From: Eustoma russellianum
Lineage: Eukaryota > Streptophyta > Magnoliopsida > Gentianales > Gentianaceae
Length of the DNA: 64,000 nt
Direction: 5' to 3'
Assembly (NCBI GenBank): GCA_036186865.1
Contig: AP025045.1
Coordinates: 15,553,840 to 15,617,839, forward strand
Both the position numbers and the translations under genes were made by a program. The stretch's first letter is position 1, and the number at the start of each line of letters is the position of its first letter. Below the pieces are notes generated by a model, which did no database searches, had not been told where the DNA came from, and saw only the letters and a list, made by a program, of their open reading frames with translations. Positions 56,079 through 64,000 of this stretch are shown here, one piece after another.

Positions 56079-57392
56079 TCATATGGAACGTGCGAGGAAT
56101 TGCTACCTCTTTGGTACGCATTCGAAAACTTGTGATCTCTTATAAACTGCAATTACTTGTACTTATTGAGCCAATGAAAGACAATTCACATATTGTACGC
56201 ATAAAAGGAAGCTGAAATTTTCTCATTCAGAAGTTATATGTCGAGGAAAGATGTGGATATTTTTGAACAGTATAGCACTCAGATTATTAACTAGCATATA
56301 TGAAGATCAATGTTCTCATTTTCAATTCCAGCTAGTAGGAACGGATAATATTGTATGGTTTACTCCGATATATGGCATGCATACAATCACAGAAAGAAGG
56401 AGACTTTGGATGGCTTTACAGCAGCATTATGATAATTATACAGAACCATGGCTAATCGGAGGAGATTTTAATACCTTTTTAGCCGTGGAGGAACATGTAG
56501 GCCTATCTAATCCGTCTATAGTAGCACTGGAAGATTTTAATGACTGTTTCTCATACTGCTCTTTAATAGATTTGCCCTACGAAGGTCCTATGCATACTTG
56601 GGCAAGCGGTAGAGGATTGGGTATTGTTAAACGTCGATCGGATCGTATGCCTTTCATAGTTTATTTTAAAATCTAAGAGTTTGAAATTTACCATGTCTAA
56701 CATCAGACCATGCGTCTCTATTATTGCGATGTCTGCAGAATGATTATGTTGGACATAAATCCTTTCGCTTTCAAAACATGTGGACTGAACATGCAGAATT
56801 TTTCCTATTTGTACAAACATCCTGGAGTTCCTATCCAACAGTAGGCGGCATGCGCGGATTGTACAATAAGCTACATCAACTTAAAAAAGATTTGAGGGAT
56901 TGGAACAAAAATGTATTTGGAAATGTATTTGATCATCTGTATCATGCAAAACAAGAACTCCAGAGATGGGAAACACAGTTGGATCGCAACCTTTCATCAG
57001 ATAATCGCATGCAGTACCATGCAGCCCAGGCGAAATATAAGCTCGCAGAACGTAATAGACTTATATACTGGGCACAAAAAGCTCGTGTTAAGTGGTTATC
57101 TGAAGGCGATGCTAACACATCTTATTTTCATAAAATTGTCAAGGATAGGCATTCTCGTCAAACAATTACATGTATCCGACATCTTGATGGTAGTATATGT
57201 GATACACAGTCTTCTATACAACAAGCTGCAGTTTCTTATTATACTCAATTATTTTCAGCAGAACACACCTCAGAGGACAACGATATTTTGGATTACATTC
57301 CTGTGCTGGTTACCGATTCGGACAATCATTTATTGGTGGGATTGCCGACAATCACCGAGGTCAAAGAAGCAGTGTGGACATTAGATCCTGAT
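56069..57392 (+). pseudogene. LINE 2 ORF2 endonuclease and RT N-terminus
   Basis: Original start ATG at 56069 is now ATC. The endonuclease opens NCLIWNVRGIATSLVRIRK and VLIEPMK (metal-binding Asn, catalytic Glu). After a frameshift come IVWFTPIYGMHT, WLIGGDFNTF and GPMHTWASGRG (56251-56676). Another frameshift leads to 56724-57392, a linker with GDANTSYFHKIVKDR and the RT entry LPTITEVKEAVWTLDPD. The usual SAAGPDGF motif that follows is deleted. Confidence 0.85.
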
Positions 57393-57987
57393 TAGTCTGT
57401 CCAATTTTGTTTCAAAGGTGGCTACACGTATCATGGCTTCTAGAATGCAGCTGCTATTGAAAAACATAATTTCTACGGAGCAGGCAGGATTTATCAAAGG
57501 AAGAGATATATCGGATCAGATTGTAATGGCTCGAGAGATGGTACTTTTATTAGACAAGAAGGTAAGGGGATCGAATGTAGTGATTAAACTAGATATGATG
57601 AAAGCCTTTGGCATAGTTAAATGGACATTCCTTTCCAGGTTACTCACAAAATTGGGTTTTGCAGCTAGATTCACTAATCTTATTTTTAATCATTTAAAGG
57701 GAACATATTTATTAGTTTTGATAAATGTGTTTCCATCGGATTACTTTAAGTTGACACGAGGGGTTAAACAAGGAGACCTATTATCTTTAATATTATTCGT
57801 TTTGGCTTCAGAAGCATTCTCAAGGGGATTGAACAAATTGACTGAGACTGGCGTCATACAATATTTTAATATAGGTAGAGCTCGTCCATGTATTACGCAC
57901 CTCGCATTCGCAAACGATTTGCTTGTGTTTCTAAATGGTGGATTATTAAACTTAAGGAGATTCAGAAGATTCTTGCAATCATATTAA
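57393..57987 (+). pseudogene. LINE 2 ORF2 reverse transcriptase core
   Basis: Resumes after the deletion with SLSNFVSKVATRIMASRM, then EQAGFIKGRDISDQIVMAREM, VIKLDMMKAFGIVKW (first catalytic Asp kept; second Asp of the motif is Gly), RGVKQGDLLSLILF and THLAFANDLLVF. The active site thus reads F-A-N-D (57907-57918; AAC codon where GAC is expected). The frame stops after RRFLQSY at 57985. Confidence 0.87.
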
Positions 57988-59678
57988 AGCGCATCGGGTC
58001 AAACAGAAGACCCATTTTGTCCCAGCAACCTACATATCAAGCACATCAATTCACCGGATGGAAAATGAATTGCAAATGATAGTGGTATCACTACCCATCT
58101 AGTACTTGGGTGCTCAATTACATCAAGGCAAAGAAAGGCTGTTCATTCCTCAAATTTAATCTCCTCTTTTCATGTTGAGCTTAATATGTGGTAGAATAAA
58201 TTTCTGAATCATGCAGGTGGATTGATTTTAATCAAACATGTTTTATCCGCAATACCAATGCACATGCTAGCAGCTTGCTCGCTCCCACAGAGTGTTCTTC
58301 ACATCATGCAACATTTAATGACTAAATTCTTCTGGGGCAAGAAAGATGATAGCATACACCACTCTTGGGTTTCTGGAGATAAAATATTTCGTCCAACAGC
58401 TAAAGGAGGGCTGGGAGTTAGAAAGCTATAAGATCTTCAAATGGCATATTCTTGTAGATTATGGTGGCGTTATCAGGCGCAAGATTCTCTATGGAGTAAG
58501 TTTTTTCATGCAAGATATGCTAATCGTAACTCTTTTGAAATTCGACTCACGGATTCCCCAGTCTGGAAATGCATATGCAGAGTACATTCTTTTTGTATGG
58601 AAAACTTTCGGACGGAACTTTTTCAATACAAGAGGCATATGACAAATGTCGAATTGTGGGTATACGACGACTCTCTTTTCAGTTTGTATGGTATAAGCAC
58701 ATTCCTTCTAACATTCGAGTATTCCTCTGGAGATTATATCAGAAAGCACTACCTCTTTCGGACAATCTTGTCCGGTTTGTCTATGCATGTCCAAGTCAAT
58801 GTCCCTTTCGCTTTAATGCCAGGGTGACGGATGATCACATTTTCCTTCATTGTTCGGAAGTTAAGGACATATGGAATACTTACACTGTATATTTAAAGGG
58901 GCTGAAGACACAGAAAATAACTCTACGGCAACATCTCTTGCAATGGTAGATGTATACAAAAGGGAAATCATTCAAAGGTATCGTACGTATTGTTGCTCCA
59001 TCAATCATCATTTCGGAAATTTGGAAGGTCTACTCCTCCATTATTTTTGGCGAGGGTCGCTGGCAACGAAGAATTTTCTTGAGAACATCAGACGTTCCAT
59101 ATATGAATGGTCGAAAGAACAGAATGGTAAGAAGTATGCTACAATGGATCCATTTTTGATCGAATGCGGATTATCACCACTCATAAAATCTTCGCGTTGC
59201 TTAGTTGTTCGATGGATGACTCCTTCATCTGGAGGATTTAAAGTTAAATACAAATGCAGCACATGGCCGCACCGCGGCCGCTGGAGGAGTTATCTTACGC
59301 GATAGCAATGGTGATTTAATTGGGGCACTCTCTTTTTACCTTCCATTGAATACTCCTGCAATAGCGGAATTTCAGGCAGCATTCTATGCTTATTTATATT
59401 TTGTACACTACTGGACTACAATAGATGTAGCAGTCGATGCACAAGAGGTCATCTCTGAGGTACAACAAAGTAGATCCACTCAAGCCGTGCTATTCCCAGA
59501 ATCGTTGATTTCTTCATCTTCATCATTATCATATGCTCCGCGGGAGGCAAATCAACCGTCACATTTCTTAGCACAATATGGTCAAACACATCATGGTCTA
59601 TCGTTTTTTCGTACCATAACAGACTTACCTCCACTAGCTCGACCGAGTTATCAGACAGAATCAACACCTCATCTTTAA
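57988..59678 (+). pseudogene. LINE 2 ORF2 C-terminus: zinc-binding region and RNase H
   Basis: Frames 58222-58431 and 58441-58640 give HVLSAIPMHMLAACSLPQS, HHSWVSGDKI and SPVWKCICRVHS. Frame 58569-58949 gives FQFVWYKHIPSNIRVFLWR and CPFRFNARVTDDHIFLHC, in which one zinc-ligand Cys is replaced. RNase H is split over frames: GEGRWQRR, LKLNTNAAHGRT-like, GGVILRDSNGDLIGALSFY and IAEFQAAFYAY (59230-59678), ending HL and a TAA at 59676. It is more complete than RNase H of LINE 1. Confidence 0.85.
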
Positions 59679-60295
59679 CATGGATAATATTTTTCTATCA
59701 CATAGTTGCCTATATCGTAAGATATGGGCAACATGGGTACGACTACATACTTCTCTTCCACTCAATGCTTTTATGTGCGCTATATTATATCGGCCTTTCA
59801 CATGTTTTAGGTTGCCTATATCTCCGGATATAGGCAATATGGGTAATCAGTCTACAGCTTGTCTTTGCTATAATACCACTGTTGATTACAAGAATAATTT
59901 CACTAACTACATTTTTCTTTCTTAAACGCATGGACGCTTGTTTGCGAAAGGCTTGGAGGAAAACTTTCGCAGGGCTCCAGCAACAAGATCAGGGTACTAC
60001 AAAAATTGCCAAGGGAAATCACATGATCACTTGGCAGCATCAAACATTTTATTATTCACTGTATTCATGTAATTATTCCAATCGTATAAATATGTATGCT
60101 TTTTTCCTTTGCTAAGGTTTTATCCACAAGGATGGTTTTACTTGGCAAGGTTTTAATGCAGCATATCATACACGATTGGAGGCTAGAAACTATTTGCTCA
60201 CTATACTATTATCATTCCTTGGATGAATCAAACTGTATGAAGGTATCCCTCCGCCATAAGTGAGGCATAATAAAATATAAGCTTCTTCTGTTTAT
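59679..60295 (+). other. LINE 2 3' untranslated region
   Basis: No gene. Contains ATATGGGCAACATGGGTACG and a related GGCAATATGGGTAATC copy about 125 bp later, then the conserved end motifs AAGGTTTTATCCACAAGG, TTGGCAAGGTTTTAATG and CCTCCGCCATAAGTGAGG shared with the minus-strand fragment at 54182-54440. Confidence 0.75.
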
Positions 60296-60358
60296 AAATA
60301 TATATATATGTGTGTATATATGTATATGTATATATATATGTATATATATATATATGTA
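60296..60358. repeat. TA / TATG microsatellite
   Basis: Runs of TATATATATATG and GTATATG between the end of LINE 2 and the start of LINE 3. Confidence 0.9.
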
Positions 60359-60513
60359 ATACGGAAAATGCTGCTTTCCCTCTCCAGGTGCAATTTCGCC
60401 TGGCGGGCGGTGTAGCCGCCGTCTGCAAGCCTTTCTCCGGCCTCCTTTGACTCACGTCTCCCTCTTTCATCTTTTTCTACACTACCCTCCATCCTTCACC
60501 CCCAGTTTTTATT

Positions 60514-61803
60514 ATGGCGATCAACACAACCACTACAGCGGCGCCACAAATCACCCCTGATCGATCTTTTGCGTCTCTGTTTGCGGCATCTTCAATGCAA
60601 ATACAACCCAAGCCAATCAAGAAATTCAAGGGCAACCCTATGATTTCATTCACTGATGAGGAAATTCAATCCCTTGCTGCCCCATACCGTTTCACATTGG
60701 TTGGTTCGTTTTGGTATAGACGACCTCCGATAGCAACAATTCGTGCCGCCATTCACAAAATTGTGTTCGCCGGATCCGTAAAGGTCGGCCTTTAAGACTC
60801 TATACACATTATTCTTCACTTCGATCTCAAACAAGACTATACTCGGTGCTTTACCCGATGGGGATGGATAATATCTGGAAAACAAATGACAATCACAAAA
60901 TGAACGTCGGATTATGACCCTGCGATAGACGTGCCTATCGTTCCCATATGGGTATCTTTTCTGGGTCTCCCAATTCATATGCATCGGAAAGATGCTATCT
61001 TTCAGATCGCGTCCATGCTTGGTGAACCTTTGAAACTCGACGCTGCTACAACAGCGTTAATTCGGCCTTCAGTTGCGCGAGTTTGCATTGAGCTAGACGT
61101 CTCAAAAGAATTACATCAAAGAATATTTATTCAGATGTCATCAAGGGTGATCATGCATAATGTTGAGTATGAAGATCTCCCCCGCTATTGCGCAACCTGC
61201 TACCGTCTCGGTCATGTTGCCGCAGACTGTGGCAAACAGCATGATAATCCTGAGCCGCCTGCTGAAAAAGCCGCTACAACACTTGAAAACTCTAAGGTCC
61301 ATCTCTCTAGCCAAACCAAAAAACAGCGTTGGACCCCCAAAAAATTAGGTCCCTCCTCAACTGATCAGCAGCCAGTCCTATCTGAGGGAGACATACAAAT
61401 TCTAGTATTACCGGAAATGGTCATCACACATGAAGTTTCAGACGTACAGGACATTTCCAGATTAAAAGTGGTTGACGACTGTCTTTTAGGAGATCTTACT
61501 GGGACAACCGTGTTGTTCTCACACTCGGATAATTAGCAAGAACCCGCATTAGCAGACAAAATATTGGATGAACAAGATGTGAGACAATGCAATGATATCT
61601 CAAACTTAATAGTAGCAACATATGTTGATACACATTCGACTGGTCATGCAAACATTGAGATTTAGCATGCAGACGATGATACGCCAACTCACAATCCTAG
61701 TCAAGGGCCACGCATATTAAGACGAAACCCTTCCAGGTCTCCCCGTCTAACCAGGTTACGTGCAGCGCACATCTCTAAGTCCTTTGATGTTTTATCCCAA
61801 TGA
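60514..61803 (+). pseudogene. LINE 3 ORF1 (DUF4283-like plus CCHC knuckle)
   Basis: One frame of 430 codons from ATG 60514 (MAINTTTTAAPQ) to TGA 61801, with stops at 60793 (TAA), 60901 (TGA in place of Trp), 61534 (TAG) and 61663 (TAG). KKFKGNPMISFTDEEIQ, TLVGSFWYRRPPIATI, PIVPIWVSFLGLPIHMHR, RPSVARVCIELDVS and the knuckle CATCYRLGHVAADC are seen, then a low-complexity tail with RRNPSRSPRLTRLRAAH. It is the fullest ORF1 of the window and shows the family's usual length. Confidence 0.88.
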
Positions 61804-63295
61804 AGATCCTGTTGTGGAATGTTCGTGGAATACGTAATTCATTTAATAGATTGCTTTCACTAGTTCGAAAATAGAAGGTATATCTTATTATTGTTATTGA
61901 ACCAAAGCTACGGCCCGGCGCCTTGCAATCATACCAATTAAAGCTTGGTTTTTCTAAAGCTACCTCTGTTTGTAATGATCGAATATGGTTTTTTTTTGGA
62001 AGGATACACTTCTCAAACTGGAAGGCGAACAATCTGGACAACAACATCATTCCATGAAGTTTCGCTGGCTTGCCACGGGAGACTTTTTTTGGTTCACGGG
62101 AGTATATGGACGTCATTCGATTCTACAACGGCGTATTTTGTGGGATGAATTGAGGCAATTTCATATGACAAATACAACTTCATGGCTCATTGGTGGAGAT
62201 TTTAACACATTTAGAACGTTAGACGAACACCGTGGCAGGTCAAATCCATCATTGCGCACATTGCAAGATTTCAATGACTTCATTCCGCATTGTCAGTTAC
62301 AAGAAATTTCATTTCAAGGATCAAGTTTCACTTGGTCTGATGGGCGAGGATTAGGACGTGTATGGCGGCGTCTTGACCGTTTTCTGAGCTCATCTTCTTT
62401 TTCGGATATGTTCCCCTTCACACAAGTTCAACATCTGTCTCGAGCACCTTCGGATCATGCTCCTTTACTTTTGATATGCGACTCCGACAGCCCACGGGCC
62501 CTATCTCACTTTCGCTACTTAGATGTGTGGACAACACATACAGATTTTGATGACTTCGTCACACACAAATGGCAATCATATTCAACAGTCGGTGGAATGT
62601 GGGGCTTCAATCGCAAACTATCTCTCTTTCGCAAAGACTTGAGACAATGGAACATAGATACCTTTGGAAACATATTTGACGCAGTTTCTCATGCAGAGGC
62701 CGAAGTAAAATCAGCGGAACAACTTTATGATGATAACCCTACAGATTCCTTTCATGCAACGTATCATAAGAGAATGGCAGAATTGAATATTGCTCAGAAA
62801 CGTGCCTTTCTTTACTGGAACCAGAAGGCCAACGTCAAATGGCTGAAAGACAGTGATGCTAAAACCTCGTTTTTCCGTCAAATAGTTAAGCATAAGAGAT
62901 GCCGCCAGCTAATTCGCAGCATTCAAAAACCGTATGGTACTGAGCTCGACCAGCTTTGTGATATTAAAGATGAAGCTATTCGATTTTTCTCTAATCTCTT
63001 CACTGCTGAGCCAGTTACGAATTACAACTTAATCCTCCAGCACATACCATCTCTGATCACAGCAGATGACAATAGCGCCCTGAAGGCGATTCCATTACTA
63101 TCAGAAGTTACAGCAGCAGTTTGGGATCTTAGTCCCTCAAGCGCCGCTGGTCCAGATGGCTACCTGGGGTCGTTCTACAGACATTGTTGGCACTTGATAC
63201 AGTATGATGTGCATAAGGTTGTTCAAGAATTTTATTTGGGTATCCGAATGACAAGGACAGTAGCAACAACATCCATTATACTTATACCAAAGGTA
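61800..63295 (+). pseudogene. LINE 3 ORF2 endonuclease and RT N-terminus
   Basis: Starts ATG 61800 (MKILLWNVRGIRNS), overlapping the ORF1 stop as ATGA. VIEPKLRPG carries the catalytic Glu. A stop lies at 61872. A run of nine T at 61988 shifts the frame to 61985-63295, which is open: WFTGVYGRHS, WLIGGDFNTF, SSFTWSDGRGLGRV, RRLDRF, SDHAPLLL, then linker GGMWGFNRKL, KANVKWLKDSDAKTSFFR, and the RT entry SSAAGPDGYLGSFYR and SIILIPK. Confidence 0.9.
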
Positions 63296-64000
63296 AGTAT
63301 CCTCAAATATTTGCGGATTACCGTCCTATATGTCTTACAAATTTTATTTCCAAGACTATCACACGTTTGCTAGCAATGAGGCTGGGCAAGATATTGCCAA
63401 AAATTGTGTCGCCAGTACAGGCAGGTTTCATAAAGGGCAGGGACATTACTGAACAAGTACTATTAGCGCAAGAGATGGTACATGTCTTAGACAAACGAAC
63501 AAGAGGAGGGCAAACTATTATCAAACTGGACATGGCCAAGGCATTTGACCGTGTTAGTTGGTGGTATCTCCAACAACTGCTACAGCGCATGGGCATGGAT
63601 GAGCGTCTAGTACGCATAATTATAAACAATCCGACTGACACAAGATGTTCTATTCTTCTCAACGGTTGTCTAACAGAATCATTCTCGATTGGAAGAGGTG
63701 TCAAACAGGGAGACCCTCTATCTCCCCTACTATTCCTCCTATCATCTGAAGGATTTACAAGAGGGCTCAATCACCATATCTGTGCGGGAAACATTGTTAG
63801 ACTCAAGGCAGGTCGTGCGCCTTGTGTCTCACACATAGGATTTGCAAATGATTTGTTAATCTTCCTCAATGGTTCGACACGCAATTTAGTGAAATTTCGC
63901 AAATTCTTAGACACATATCAGCAGGCTTCGGGACAGTTGGACAATTATAACAAATGCCAATTTGTTGCGGGTCAAGGGGTCTCAGTTTCGGCATCCATGG
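63296..64000 (+). pseudogene. LINE 3 ORF2 reverse transcriptase core, cut by window end
   Basis: After a frameshift at about 63295 the frame (codons from 63301) is open to the window end: PQIFADYRPICLTNFISK, QAGFIKGRDITEQVLL, IIKLDMAKAFDRVSWWYL, GRGVKQGDPLSPLLF, then GFANDLLIFLNG with FAND (63841-63852; AAT where GAT is expected). Motif A Asp is intact. The opposite-strand open frame at 63318-63770 is a shadow. Confidence 0.88.

Larger units (their letters stand above)
54525..60295 (+). mobile_element. LINE 2 (plant L1-type), plus strand, near full length
   Basis: 5' leader 54525-54698, ORF1 54699-56078, ORF2 56069-59678, 3' untranslated region 59679-60295. Domain order: DUF4283-like, CCHC, endonuclease, reverse transcriptase, zinc-binding, RNase H. 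A deletion of roughly 180 bp in the reverse transcriptase (at about 57392), several frameshifts and stops, and a replaced active-site Asp make it inactive. The tail is a TA-rich microsatellite rather than poly-A. Confidence 0.88.
60359..64000 (+). mobile_element. LINE 3 (plant L1-type), runs off window
   Basis: 5' leader 60359-60513, ORF1 60514-61803, ORF2 from 61800 to beyond 64000. Same family type as LINE 1 and 2 but distinct in sequence. Stops in ORF1 and ORF2, a T-run slip at about 61988-61996, a frameshift at about 63295 and a FAND active site mark it as inactive. Confidence 0.88.

Noticed and set aside
63318..63770. 150-residue minus-strand open frame
   Set aside because: Antisense to LINE 3 reverse transcriptase motifs on the plus strand.

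Overview
The window is eukaryotic nuclear DNA from a flowering plant, most likely a eudicot. It is a pile of nested retrotransposons, and I recognise no host protein gene, rRNA gene or tRNA gene. The evidence is chromodomain Ty3/gypsy elements of the Tekay/Del type with 3.5-4.2 kb LTRs, plant Ty1/copia elements primed by initiator Met-tRNA, a Sirevirus-like LTR, and plant L1-type LINEs whose ORF1 carries a DUF4283-like domain plus a CCHC knuckle. Such nesting is typical of pericentromeric or other heterochromatic DNA, but that location is inference.

Layout. 1-2914: a plus-strand Tekay-type LTR cut at its 3' end by the next element. 2915-10335: a minus-strand Tekay element with its 3' LTR and pol, broken inside the protease. 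10336-14838: a minus-strand LINE lacking its 3' end. 14839-54181: remains of an old non-coding LTR element, called Y here. Its 5' LTR is scattered in three pieces (14839-15254, 24185-24223, 47240-48978); its interior is 48979-51620 and its 3' LTR starts at 51621. Three insertions sit in Y's 5' LTR: a Sirevirus-like remnant (15255-18935), a decayed minus-strand copia (18936-24184), and a large decayed plus-strand Tekay element (24224-47239, 5 bp target duplication AGCTT). Inside the large Tekay sits a much younger, nearly intact Tekay element (29509-41559, target duplication CGAAG). 54182-60295: a minus-strand LINE 3' fragment, then a plus-strand LINE. 60359-64000: a third LINE running off the window.

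How the parts work together. The youngest element (29509-41559) has all parts needed for copying: two near-identical LTRs, a Met-tRNA primer site, gag-pol with two CCHC knuckles, protease, reverse transcriptase, RNase H, integrase and chromodomain, and a polypurine tract. It is blocked by one in-frame TGA in gag. Its gag-pol becomes one frame only if two short GT...AG segments are removed. The second lies at the same codon in a second Tekay element of the window and is recognisable in a third, so I read both as spliceosomal introns. A further 119-121 bp GT...AG block, and a perfect AG|GTAAGT donor site, recur in all Tekay LTRs seen.

Among the LINEs, ORF1 and ORF2 meet in an ATGA stop/start overlap. 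Two of the three carry FAND instead of F/YADD at the reverse transcriptase active site. Stop codons and frameshifts show all three are dead copies.
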